Of a DNA stretch of 64,000 nt, positions 52,220 through 63,442 are shown one piece after another. Position 1 is the first letter of the stretch. The number at the start of each line of letters is the position of its first letter. Under the pieces are notes generated by a model. It was not told where the DNA came from, did not search any database, and saw nothing but the letters and a program-made list of their open reading frames with translations. The DNA is from Asparagopsis taxiformis. Its lineage: Eukaryota; Rhodophyta; Florideophyceae; Bonnemaisoniales; Bonnemaisoniaceae. Where the stretch lies: NCBI GenBank assembly GCA_030407315.1, contig JALQPE010002026.1, positions 18,738 to 82,737 of the forward strand, in the 5' to 3' direction. The translations under genes were made by a program, and so were the position numbers.

Positions 52220-53921
52220 TATCGTATGTAGAGCCGGACCCTGACGATAGGGCATTGAACGTATGGGCCGCGTGCCCGGTTCGAGTTCGATTCGATGCTC
52301 CGTAGCATTGATTTCGCCGAGGCGTCCGCTCGTCCACATTGACGAATGTGTGGCTAGCATCTTGTTGATGCGCTTTCGTAGATCCTCGTCATCGAGGTGC
52401 GACAAATCGATTGTCGACTGCCAATCCGTGGCGGGGTCGTTCCCCTTTTCGTTGACCACCGGGTCTAGCGTTTCGTTGCCCAACCCATTCGTATTTATCC
52501 GCGTCGTCGCGTCGACTAGCGGTAGGTTCAAAACCTTCGCGAGGGCTTCGCCGCCCTCACGCTTGAGTGGGACGATTCCCAACGGGGAGCGTACTGCGTA
52601 CGCAATCGTCGCGCCCTTCGGCAATTCGCGGTCCTTCTTCGTGAAGTTCGACACGATGATAGAGAACGTCTCTCTCGGTCCTACGTCGACCACTCCGTTG
52701 GCTATGCGTAGCCCATGCCGGAATTGCACCGACGCTTTCGGTTCGAGGAACACGAGTCCGGTCGCGTCCGTCGTCACGTTGACGGTCCGTTGCGACATCG
52801 CCGGTACACGCGTGTACTTCGTCAGGCGAACCGAGAACGTTCGGCTCGGCCGATTCGCGGCCGCGTTACGCTCGCGGCGTTTCGGGTGTTCCACGTTTGG
52901 ATTCGTCTCTTCACCCTCCTCGCACGGGGTCGTCGTATCACCCTCTGCGATAATGGGTATCGTATCTCCCCGATGGAGTTCGATTGTCTGCGCTCGACCG
53001 CGTATAGCATCGACATGCTTCGACATGAATGACGTGCCCATTATGACGGGAACAGCCAGCGTGTTGGCTACGAAGAATTTTACGCGGAACAGCGAGTTCC
53101 CCAACCTGACGCGAAGCAGGATGGCGCCTTCGATAGGCAGACGTCGCCCGTTGGCGTCTCCGAGCTTCGGTAGCTCTTCGTCACGTAGACAGCGGTCAAC
53201 CCAGTCGTTGGGTAGTAAACTTGTTCGTATCAAGTTGTAGCCGCTGCACGTATCCATCGCGATGGTAATCGCCCTCATCACGTTGAGGTCTAGTCCTATC
53301 GTTCCGGACACGATATAATGCTTCGACGCACGTAGGCACGTATGCCCGTCGAGGACCGACGGTTCGGTCCTGACCGGCGCGCGGTCTCCGTCTTCGCTAG
53401 CGATTCGTCGCTTCACCGTATGAGCCCGTATGGCTTCTTTTGCGTCGACACGCTTCGTATAAGCCGCGTGCTTGGCTTTCTCGCGCTCGGAAGCGTCGTG
53501 CTTCCGGGTAGCGCGTCTCGCTCGTCTGCGAGACTTACTCTTCGTGTGAGGTTCGTTCGTCCCGTCGGACTTCGTTTCTTCCCCCACGTCAGGTGTCGTG
53601 TGACTCGAGTTGGCCTTCGCGGCCGTGAGCTTTTCGTAACTCTCGTTCATCGGTGAGCCTGCGGAGGACCAATCATCGACGTCGGTCGTCCCCCTTTTAC
53701 GTAAGGGTTCAGGCGATGTGGGTGGCTCGTGACCTACATCGCCTGGTCGTTTTCCGGCGCGAGGCCGTTCGACACGTCGTCGTCGTGAGCCCACGAGGCT
53801 CGTTCGTCATCGTGACTCGTTTCCACCTCGAGGGGTGTTTCGTCAGCGGAAGTCGTCACGTAGACTCCGCTGCGGCCATTACGCTGGCCATTTCGTTCGT
53901 TCGCCCACGGGCGGGGATCAC
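52220..53921 (-). mobile_element. Gypsy-2 fragment: second copy of gypsy-1 family
   Basis: The complement matches gypsy-1 from about 15125 (cccgcccgtgggcgaac) to about 16820 (ggctctac.tacgata). It is bounded by the giant element on the left and by the gypsy-3 LTR on the right. Both missing halves should lie outside the window if the two elements inserted into an intact copy. Differences from gypsy-1 are scattered substitutions. Confidence 0.95.
52220..53921 (-). pseudogene. Gypsy-2 gag tail and Pol N-terminus (protease to RT start)
   Basis: The gag tail ends at stop 53734-53736. Pol is open from there to the junction, holding the protease (AMDTCSGYNLI, VIMGTSFM) and the start of RT, then reads on into the giant element (tail ending 52106). 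At the gag-pol slippery site the sequence is GGAAAAC (complement of 53749-53755) in place of the canonical GGGAAAC of gypsy-1, so frameshifting is expected to be weaker. Confidence 0.92.
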
Positions 53922-54729
53922 TGTGGTGCAATTTAAGTTGGTCGATGGAACCGATGCGAGCGCGCGCGTTTACGTTAGTCCGCAAGCATCCGTTTGAGTT
54001 AGTTTAGTAAGCGAGCGTACGCGTGGCGCCTTGATTACGTGTCACGGAGCGTCAATGCGAGCGCGTGCGCGCGTACGTTGCCACGAAACCGCGAGCCGCG
54101 CCACGTGTAGCGTTTTCCGCGAATTTCCCTTTATTTCCCTTTTTTGGGTTTTTTATGACGAAAGTCTTTTTCCCAAATATTTCCCTTTTTTGCGTGCGAG
54201 CGTGCGGCCGCCGCCGGCCGGCCACACAAGGACAGCCTGTCCCAAGTAAGTTAGCTATTAGTGGTCGCATGGCTTCGCACCCTACCAATAAACAGTCAGC
54301 ACTTTCGCAGCTACGAGTTAAGCGTTGAGCGCGTCGCGAGGACCGATTGCGTTACGACGTTGCGTGCGGATTGCTCACGATCGCCGACGTACGTGCGCGC
54401 GCGCCGCGTTTACCGACCGTCGAATTGCGTCGCACCGCGAGACTGCGCGTTGCGTCGCACGCCACTAGGCCAGGGTTTACGACCCCTGTGTGGATCGCGT
54501 TGTGCTCGAGTTTACTCGGTGATCTCACCCTGAGATCACGGCTTGCGCCGGCCCGCGAATCCCGTGTTGCGATCGACCCTGCGCGTTCCGCCGTTGTACC
54601 ACCCGATCGCCTCCGCGACCGAGCGACGTGCGAAACGCAAGTTCACGAGCGCGTTACGGTTCAACACGCCCTGACAAGGCAAGCGATTCTAGAACTCTCT
54701 TAGTGACTGCCATCCCGGCTGGTCCTACA
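53922..54729 (+). repeat. Gypsy-3 5' LTR, about 808 bp
   Basis: Starts TGTGGTGCAATTTAAG and ends TCCTACA, two bases before the primer site. The start is fixed by the switch from gypsy-2 sequence and the end by the PBS. Contains a T-rich tract (54118-54200). Confidence 0.8.
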
Positions 54730-54731
54730 AC

Positions 54732-54749
54732 TGGTCTCTCGACCTAGAA
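54732..54749 (+). other. Gypsy-3 primer binding site
   Basis: TGGTCTCTCGACCTAGAA is the same 18-mer as in gypsy-1 at 12809. 54750-55306 is untranslated leader with no gene seen. Confidence 0.7.
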
Positions 54750-55306
54750 TTGCGCGAACCGACGTGCGAACTCAGCGAAGAACAGAAACTCCGCTTGGGG
54801 AAAACACGGGACGCCAAACCTATCGCTTACTCTAATTCTTCTTTTATCCGTTCGTCGTGCGCGACAGCGAGGGCGATTGACGCGTGCGCGCGTATCGCTA
54901 TCCCGGAAGCGGTGCTATAGCCTCTCTGGTTTATATAACTACCCTACCTCTACTACGACGATTCGCCGCGCGGAACGACGCGATCGAAGACGCAGCGCGT
55001 GCGCGCGCTAGTTCGCAGCCCTAACGCGGGTTCGGCGGTGCCGAAAATATTGGGTTCGCGGACGATCGAGACCCGTCTTTGCGCGTTCCGAGCGAGGAAG
55101 AAGCCCTCCTGCGAGCGAACTCGTCCCCCTCACCCTTACTACGCGCGCCCGATACACAGACAATTTTCGGGAAGCGCTTCCCTTTTTACTTGCCAATTTT
55201 TCGACGCGCCGACGCGAGATTTTGACGCGCGCCGAATTCCCCTTTCTCCTTCCCCATCATCCCTTTTTCCCTTTTCCCTAGGCGACGATCGAACGCAACC
55301 GCGCCG

Positions 55307-57427
55307 ATGGATCCATCCGCGCCCGAGCGATCGAACGCGCCGACCGAACCGCCGCCAGTCGCGTCGCAAACGCACGCAGTCGACGCGCTGGTCGCTTCAC
55401 ATATCCCTGACCCTACCGCTTCCCCGTGGCCGCCGCTATCGACGCAAGCGCTCGCGAGCATTGACGACGACGCGCAAACGTCCGACGATGGCGCCGCAAC
55501 GAAGCGCGAGGCCGAGTTCCGCGTTTCCGACGTGCACGCTACGCCGTCCGCAACGCTTCCGAGCTTGGTTCGACAAGTAGTGGACGACCCTACGTTCCAA
55601 TGCATGCTCCAGGCAGAAGTCCGAGCGGCTGTGGACCGCGCCATCAAGGGCCAATCACGTGGATTGACGGCTCAGATGAGGGCGCAAGTCCACAACCTAA
55701 TCGTCACTACGATGGACTCCCGCGAGGAGCACAATACCGACCGCGCGAGCGTCGTTACGCGCGAAAACCGAACGCGAACCGCAGCGCGCGCGACTCCGAC
55801 GAACTACGCGCGTAACGCGGATCCCGAAGGATGGCTGGAACTGGCGCGCCAGGACCTGTCATTCGATGATCACCCGCGCTCGAATAGCGACGACGGACCC
55901 GCGCACCCCGGGCTGGTAGAGATCCAGCCGTTGAACGAGCTGTTCACGCGCGCGCTTTCGTACCGCACGTATCGCTTGCGAAATACGGACCGCGCGTTTA
56001 ATCGGGAAATCGCGAGCGAATTGGCTAACACCGCGAAGATGGTGCGCCATTCGATGCAAGGAGAGAATTTCACGGGCGCTGACGGAATCGCGGTACTATC
56101 GTTTCTGAAGTACTTCAAGAGCGCATGCGACGATACCGGCGTATCCGAAGGCGCAGCGCTGCCGATTCTCAAGTATTTCCTGGCCGACGAGGCGCGCGAC
56201 ACGTTCCAAACGTACGTGGGACGAACGTTCCGAGGAGCGCGCGCGGGCGTCGATTCGATTACGTGCTACGCGGAAGCCGTTCAGTGGCTCTTACTAACCT
56301 ACGCGCGCGAAGGCGACGTTGCGCAAGCGTACCGCGACGTGGCGCAACAAACGCAAGACCCGAAGGAAACCGAAACGCAATTCGCTACGCGATTACGACG
56401 CCGAGCGCTGCGCTGCGGCGACGCGTTTAGCGAGCGAACGCTTGTTTCTATTTTCGTCGATGGTCTACGCCCCTACGCGCAACACCTCGTGCGGGACGCG
56501 CTGTCTCGTGACCCGCGGCGATACACCTTTCGAGAGCTAGTCTCTATGGCGCAGAGCCACGGGGACACGCACCGAGCGATGACGCCGACGACGAGCGCGC
56601 GACCGCTACTGCGACGAACGCCTGCGCTCTACGTAGACGAGGACGAGACACCGATGATGCAAGCGCTGACCGTGGGGCACACCCCACCATCAGGCTTCTC
56701 ATCGCCAAACGTCTCAACCTCCGCCGCGACACCGCACGCTCCGCGCGAACGGAAGTTCTCGACTCCGAGCCCCATGCGAAGTCCGACCTCGCTTGGCACT
56801 CCTTCGTCGAACTACCGCACGCCACGCTCGCGCGACGCCTCGCCCGCCGACCGCTCACGACGCACTGCGCATACCGACGACCGGGAACGCGAGCGCACGG
56901 GACCGTACACGGCGCACATACCGCGCGCAACTTACCCACCGCCTATCGTGAGACAGACGGCACCGGCCGACACGTCTCGCACAGCGGCGTTCCGCTGTCT
57001 GATATGCCGGAAGTTTGGGCACCCCATGGTAAGCTGCCCGCTGCTCTCATCCGAGCAACAGGCCGCGATTCGCGAGATGCATAGCCACGCGCGCCTAACG
57101 CCCGAAGAACTGAACCTGCAGCGAAACGTTCAGGTTTTCGAAGTTTCCGCGGACGATGACGCACGCGAGCGCGAAAGCGAACGCACGCGCGAAGACGACG
57201 CGCACGACGGCGAGCAGCTCACGCCCCACTCGGTTCGCTTCGCGAAGACCCGGGAAACGCCTACGAGGAGTCGTAGCGGGTGGGCCGACTCCTCTCCATC
57301 CAACGGATACGCGACGCGCGATGACGCAACCGCTGCGCGAAAGACCGCCTCCGTTACCACCCGAAACAGTGGTCCTGTTTCAGACCCCTACCGCGAACTA
57401 CAAACTCGAGATACGCGTCGGATATAA
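55307..57427 (+). CDS. gag: Gypsy-3 Gag, 706 aa
   Basis: Starts MDPSAPERSNAP. A capsid-like core lies around residues 195-400 (LNELFTRALSYRTYRL, VLSFLKYFKSACDD, QDPKETETQFATRLR). It is followed by an Arg/Ser/Pro-rich linker and a zinc knuckle, CLICRKFGHPMVSC, near 563-576. The tail is acidic and basic. The layout parallels gypsy-1 Gag. The protease continues in the +1 (or -2) frame before the gag stop, so either the translation mechanism differs from gypsy-1 or an indel is present. Confidence 0.9.
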   Translation: MDPSAPERSNAPTEPPPVASQTHAVDALVASHIPDPTASPWPPLSTQALASIDDDAQTSDDGAATKREAEFRVSDVHATPSATLPSLVRQVVDDPTFQCMLQAEVRAAVDRAIKGQSRGLTAQMRAQVHNLIVTTMDSREEHNTDRASVVTRENRTRTAARATPTNYARNADPEGWLELARQDLSFDDHPRSNSDDGPAHPGLVEIQPLNELFTRALSYRTYRLRNTDRAFNREIASELANTAKMVRHSMQGENFTGADGIAVLSFLKYFKSACDDTGVSEGAALPILKYFLADEARDTFQTYVGRTFRGARAGVDSITCYAEAVQWLLLTYAREGDVAQAYRDVAQQTQDPKETETQFATRLRRRALRCGDAFSERTLVSIFVDGLRPYAQHLVRDALSRDPRRYTFRELVSMAQSHGDTHRAMTPTTSARPLLRRTPALYVDEDETPMMQALTVGHTPPSGFSSPNVSTSAATPHAPRERKFSTPSPMRSPTSLGTPSSNYRTPRSRDASPADRSRRTAHTDDRERERTGPYTAHIPRATYPPPIVRQTAPADTSRTAAFRCLICRKFGHPMVSCPLLSSEQQAAIREMHSHARLTPEELNLQRNVQVFEVSADDDARERESERTREDDAHDGEQLTPHSVRFAKTRETPTRSRSGWADSSPSNGYATRDDATAARKTASVTTRNSGPVSDPYRELQTRDTRRI

Positions 57428-60400
57428 TCTACGCACGGCCACCGCGGTGACCGCTGTGCTTGATACCGGCGCGGCCCGAGCCTCATTCGCGAGAACGTAT
57501 TAGGCGCTGATTGGAAGCGCCACGCTACGCCGCCGACGCTGCGCTGCGCGATTATCGACGCGAACGGACGACGCCTCGCGCCAAACGCGTCGCTGCGACT
57601 TAGCGTTTTTCTAGGTGCCCGAGCGCACCTCCAAACCTTCTTGGTGATGCCACGCTTATCCGTCCCATGTATCTTGGGAGCGGACTTCATCGACCGCGTA
57701 GTCGAAATTATCTACACTGGACCGCAGCGCGCGTTGCGAACCCGCTATGGCGACCACGTCCCGATGCTTCCGCGTACGCCGACGAAACCGCGCCGCGCGC
57801 CGACCGCGAAGACGACCCGACCCACAAGCTTCGCGCCTATTCGCGCTGCGTGCCGCACATCGATTCCGCCGAACGCGACGCGAGCGATCGACGTTACCAC
57901 GAGCGCTGAAGGGCGCTGCATCATAGTTCCCGCACTAACCTCTACGCGCAGAAACTACTCCGTTTAACCAACGGGGAGACGATGGTTCGAAGGAATGTAC
58001 CCTTCCGAGTACAGGTACACAACGCTGGCACTCGTCTACAAGTATTGCCCAAAGGCATGAAGGTAGGCACCGCCGTGCCCAACCCCGTGGGGTGTCTACA
58101 AGTCGCTCAGGAAGCGCCGGACCCGCAAGACCGACCGCCCGACGACGCGACGCGACGCAACGTTACGACACCGCCGGACCCGCGCGGACCGACGAAATTG
58201 CGAGCGCGACGCCGCCTTGGGAAGAACTCTTACGCGCGACGCTACGCGACGAGCGAGTAGACGACGACCTGCACGCGGAAATTATCGAGATGCTAAGAAA
58301 GCATGAGCGCATGTGGAGCGGCACGCTGGGAGCCATTCACGCGACGGAGCACCGCATCGAGCTGGTTCCGGGGGCGACCCCCGTGAACCAACCGCCGTAC
58401 CGCGCCGGACACGCGTCGCGCGAGATTATCCGTACGCAAGTGGAGAAGATGCTCCGCGCTGGAGTAATCGAACCCGCTACGTCGGAATGGGCGAGCCCGG
58501 TCGTGGTCGTGCCTAAGAAGGACGGGACCTCCCGCTTCTGCATTGACTACCGCCGCTTGAACGCCGCCACCGTGAAGGACGCGTACCCGATTCCGCGCAT
58601 GGACGATTGCGTCGATTCGCTCGGTAACGCGACAGTTTTCACGACGCTGGACTGCAACTCGGGATACTGGCAAATCCCAGTAGCGCACGCCGACCGCGAT
58701 AAGACTACGTTTACGTCGCACGTCGGTACGTACCGCTTTCGCCGCATGCCTTTCGGACTTTCGAACGCGCCCGCGACGTTTCAGCGCGCGCTCGACATTT
58801 TGCTCGCGAACGTGAAGTGGCAACATTGCCTTGTCTACCTGGATGACGTAATCATCTTCTCCGCCGACGTAAACGCGCACGTGCACCACGTCGACGAGAT
58901 ACTGGGAATCCTCGGACGCGCAGGCGTTTCGCTGAAATTCGCGAAGACCGAGTTCTTCAAGCGCTCGGTGGACTACCTGGGACATACTATTTCGCCTGGG
59001 AAGCTCTCCGTACCGACGACGAAGTGCGACGCGCTGCGCGATGCGACGTACCCGACGACGAAGACGCAGCTGCGAAGTTTCCTAGGAACTTGCAACGTAT
59101 ACCGCCGATTCGTCGAGAAATTCGCGTTCGTCGCGGCGCCGCTTACGCAGTTGCTAAAGAAGGACCAAGGAGACAACTTACCCGCGCCGACGCCGGAGCA
59201 AACGCGCGCGTTCGAATCATTGCGACAAGCGATGTTGTCTCCACCAATCCTCCGTCTACCGCGCGAAGGGCACCCGTATGTGCTCGATACAGACGCGTCG
59301 CAAGGGCAAATCGGATGCGCGCTACTTCAGCTAGACGCGGACGACGACGTACTACATCCAGTCGGATACTGGTCGCGCACGCTTAACGACGCGGAGCGCA
59401 ACTATTCGACGACGGAACGCGAATGCCTCGCAGTCGTATGGGCAGTCTTGCTATTACGCGCATACTTGGAAGGACGAAAGTTCACGGTTCGCACCGACCA
59501 TAATTCGTTGCGTTGGATCCTGAACATGACGTCCGCGGAAGGACGACTCGCGCGCTGGAGATTGCGACTCGCCGAGTTCGAATTCGACGTCGAATACAAG
59601 AAGGGAAAACGCCACGTTATCGCCGACGCGCTCTCGCGAATGGCCACGCGAAGCTGCGACGAGACGGAAATACCGGACGAGATACCCTGCTTCGGCGCCG
59701 CGAACATCGTCGAACCGCACGCGAACGCATGCGACCGAACCGACGCTGCGCTATTATGCGACTACGCAGAATACTACCCGAGCTTGGCTGCCTACTGGCA
59801 ACTCGGTCGTGTATCGAGCCGCCCGTATCCACTGACGAGTGGATTCGCGAACAGGCGACGGACGAATTCTGCCAGAACGCGAGACGCGACGTCGAAACCG
59901 CGCCGCGTTCGCGCTTCCATCTGTCCCCCGACGGGATACTAATGAGGACCGCTCCGCTCGACGACGCGACGCAGATAGTTGTGCCCGAAGCGATAAAAGG
60001 ACGTATTCTGCGAGCGAACCATTACGCGGTAACTGCAGGACACCCGGGCGCGCGACGCATGTACGACGCAATTCGACGCGCGTATTACTGGCCGATGATG
60101 AGCGTAGACGTCTACACCACGGTGAGACAATGCGATGCGTGCGCGCGCAACCGCGTTACGCAATATCGCCATACGAACGCCCTGAAGCTATTCCCCGCTA
60201 CGCGCCCGCTCGAAGACGTCGCTATCGATATTCTGGGACCGCTGCCCGAGACCCCGCGCCAACGCCGCTTCGTACTCGTAATCGCCGATCGCTACAGCAA
60301 GCTCTGTCGACTCATCGCGCTCGGACGCGTATCCGCGCTCGCCGTCGCAAAAGCGTTTTGCCGAGATTGGGTCTTCGTTTACGGACCGCCGCGCACGCTA

Positions 60401-61522
60401 CTTTCAGATAACGGACCGCAGTTCCGCTCGAAGCTGTTTCAGGAAACGTGCGCGCTAATGGGAACGCGTAACATCTTCACGACTACCTATCACCCGCAGT
60501 CGAACGGGCAGGTCGAGCGTATGAACCGTACCATCGTCGCGACGCTGCGCCACTACGTCGACGAAGAGCGAAAGAATTGGGACGAGCACCTAGACGCACT
60601 GGCGTACGCATACAACCGCGCGATACACCGCTCGACGAATACGTCGCCGTTCGAACTCACGCTCACGCGCTACCCCGTATCGCTGGGGACAGAGCAGGTC
60701 GACACGATTCGCAGCACGCCGTTCCTCCGCATGGAGTTTCTCGCGAAGCTATCCGACGCGTACGCGCGCGCCGCGAACGCGCTGAAGAAAGCGCAGGCGA
60801 GATACAAACGCGACTTCGACCGCGGCGCACGCACGGTGAACAAGAGCATCAAGGTTGGCGACCAAGTATATCTGGACACTCGCGCGGGAGCGACGACACG
60901 AACGCAGCGCGACGACGGAACGCGCCCTTCGAAGTTGGACTATCCCGTGTCGGGACCCTTCCCGGTCACAAGCTGCCGCGGGCACACTTACGAAATCATA
61001 ATCGACGGCGTGCCCGAACTCGTCAGCTCCGACCGTATTCGCCTAGCACCGCGCAACGCGACGCGCGCGCCGGTTACGCCAAGCGGCGAAGAAGGGGGGA
61101 CTGAAGCGGAGGACACAAGCGACGCAGCGCGACGTGACGAACGCGTACTCGAGGACGCACGCAAGGTCAATCCTGAAGCAGGATACGGGACGCGGGAGTT
61201 CATGATTGACAGATTGACGGCTGAAGGTGTCGACGACACCGGAGCGCCCGTATTCCGTGTACGCTGGAAGGGCTTCTCTCCGCGCGACGACACTTGGGAG
61301 CCCGAAAGTTCGTTACCCGCGCCCATCGTTGCCCGTTTCCGCCGCGACCGCGGACGCTCCGCCTCTGAAAACACTGCGCGCAACACCGAGATTGGCGCCA
61401 CGTCACCGCGCAATCGTAGAAAGCGACCGACACGCGGCGACGCCCCACGTATAACGCCACCTAGCCGCGCGAGCGCGCGTATCGCGAGTCGACGAACGCC
61501 TTCGCATGCACCGCGCAACTGA
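57360..61522 (+). pseudogene. pol: Gypsy-3 Pol with at least four frameshifts
   Basis: Coding blocks in successive frames: protease start with VTAVLDTGAARASF to 57503; protease end with VPCILGADFIDRV (about 57505-57967); a linker with VRRNVPFRVQV (about 57960-58130); RT and RNase H (about 58140-59800, VYLDDVIIFS, VLDTDASQGQIG, TERECLAVVWA); and integrase plus chromodomain (about 59800-61522: DILGPLPET, SDNGPQF, HPQSNGQVER, VRWKGFSPRDDTWEP). Each switch is a -1 step, as if one base were missing at about 57495, 57960, 58150 and 59805. Either the copy is decaying or the assembly has small deletions. Confidence 0.88.
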
Positions 61523-61644
61523 CGCGCGGAACGGGGCTGAACACGCCAGTTACGCCCAGCGGAACCGACGCGTAGATAAACACGCGGGCCAAGCCTCCCG
61601 TCGCCACCTGTCGTCGCACGCCGGCAGCTGCGCCACCGTTTGCC

Positions 61645-62070
61645 ACGCAATCGTTCCCATCGTATGCCGCGCAACCGTTCGACGCAACGCGACCGCGCTT
61701 GACCGACGCCACACAATCGCGTTCATCTTTCGCTGCGCAATCGCCAAGCGTCACATCGCCGCGCTACCACGCAATCGTTTTCACCGCGCAACCGTCGCCT
61801 GTCGTTGCACACCGCGCAACCGCGCCATCGCTACTACGCAGCCGTTGTTGCCACGCCCTCGCCGCATGTCGCCCTCGCTACGCAATCGTTCCCATCGTAT
61901 GCCGCGCAACCGTTCGACGCAACGCGACCGCGCTTGACCGGCGCCACGCAATCGCGTTCATCTTTCGCCGCGCAATCGCCAAGCGTCACATCGCCGCGCT
62001 ACCACGCAATCGTTTCACCGCGCAACCGTCGCTTGTCGTTTTCACCGCACAACCGTCGCATTCCACCGCC
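61645..62070. repeat. About 233-bp tandem duplication in gypsy-3 3' region
   Basis: tcgttcccatcgtatgccgc, followed by gcaaccgttcgacgcaacg, occurs at 61651 and 61884. Within each unit a shorter caatcg/gcaacc motif recurs every 15-35 bp. Ala/Arg/Ser-rich frames here are not genes. Confidence 0.85.
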
Positions 62071-62599
62071 GTCTCCCGCTCCCGCACGAACCCAAGCGGC
62101 AACCGTAGCCGGGAGTCCAGGTGCCGTTCGCTTCCCATCCCCATGCCGATAACGCCAGAATCCCCAGGAGCGGGCACGCCCGACAGCGCAATTACGCGCG
62201 AAAAAGGGAGGCGCGCACACCGGATTGGTCGTTGCGGGGGAGGGACTGGCCCATACAGCATGGCCATGTACGGGGCTGGAAGATTATAGGCCGAAAAACG
62301 AGCCGAGGCCGGGGCAGGCCAAAAATGGACGGCGCCGATCTGCCCCGACGCCGTGGCGAGATGCTTCCTGATGGCACCCCCGGATTGGCTGTTCACATAC
62401 GCGCGCACGCGACGAACCATACGGGTGGCAGGGAACGACGCAGAATACCAGCAAGCGAAAGCCTCCGCTGGAAAGGGGGATGCCACCCACACGCCCGTCC
62501 TCTTCGTCCAGGAAGGCCATGGCGAACCCCAAACCTCCGGGGGCGGGAACCCACCTAGACGCTCGCTAAAAACCAGAGCATTAGAAACCCAGCCCCCGA

Positions 62600-62820
62600 A
62601 GCGCGGACGAAGCGCGAACAACACGAGACGAAGCGCGAACGAGACGCAACGAAGCGCGAACAACACGCGACAAAGCGCGAACGAGACGCGATGAAGCGCG
62701 AACGAAACTAGACGAAGCGCGAACGAAACTAGACGAAGCGCGAACGAAACTAGACGAAGCGCGAACGAACCTAGACGAAGCGCGAACGAAACGCGACGAA
62801 GCGCGACGAAACGCGAAGCG
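62600..62820. repeat. About 21-bp tandem repeat (gaagcgcgaacgaaacnagac), 9-10 units
   Basis: Near-identical units from about 62605 to 62815. The rest of 62071-63442 is Arg/Ala-coding-like but shows no recognised gene. One frame at about 63230-63360 has a Cys-rich patch (GACVGSKNCPLRRACEH) that I cannot assign. Confidence 0.85.
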
Positions 62821-63442
62821 AAAAAGCGAACGAAAACGCGACGGACGCGCGACGATAAGCACGAAGAGAACGCGCCCGTTCTACATGCCTACCGGCCAGC
62901 AGCTCTATCCCCCTCTCTCCCGCCTCGCCCTACGCGACCCAACCGCGTCGCTCGCAAATCCCGAGCGTCGACGCGGTCACTGGGCAAACACCGCTTCAAG
63001 CGGCGACTCGCGCGACGAAACTCGCACCGAACCATGGCTAGTAGCTCCCCGACCGGACATCAGCACGGCACTCCGAGGAGCCGCTGGACGCAGCCGCAGT
63101 CGCGCGCGGTACACCGTCGCGCCTACGCATGCGCCACAAACGCAATTCGCGCCGCGCGTACGAAAGGAAGGGTGGCCAAGGCGAAGTTAACAAAACACAA
63201 GAGGTTAATCAAGGGAGTAGAATGGACTACCGGCTAGCCCGGATTTGGGCGAAGAAGCTCACTCACGTGCGTTATCCTCGCGGCGCGTGCGTCGGCTCGA
63301 AGAACTGCCCGTTGCGCCGCGCGTGCGAGCACGACTTGAAGCCGTGTCTGCTTGGTGATTGCGTCGTCGCTCGGAATTCAGCACGCGGACGACGCGCCCG
63401 TCTTGCACGCCGAGACGCAAAGGACACTACGGTGTTGAAAAG

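Larger units (their letters stand above)
53922..63442 (+). mobile_element. Gypsy-3: second chromovirus family, 3' LTR not reached
   Basis: Its 5' LTR interrupts gypsy-2. Gag and a frameshifted pol follow in the same order as gypsy-1. Protein identity to gypsy-1 is only partial and codon choice is richer in cgc, so it is a separate family using the same primer sequence. No second copy of the LTR start (tgtggtgcaattt) occurs before the window end. The right limit given is where a different repeat region begins. Confidence 0.85.
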
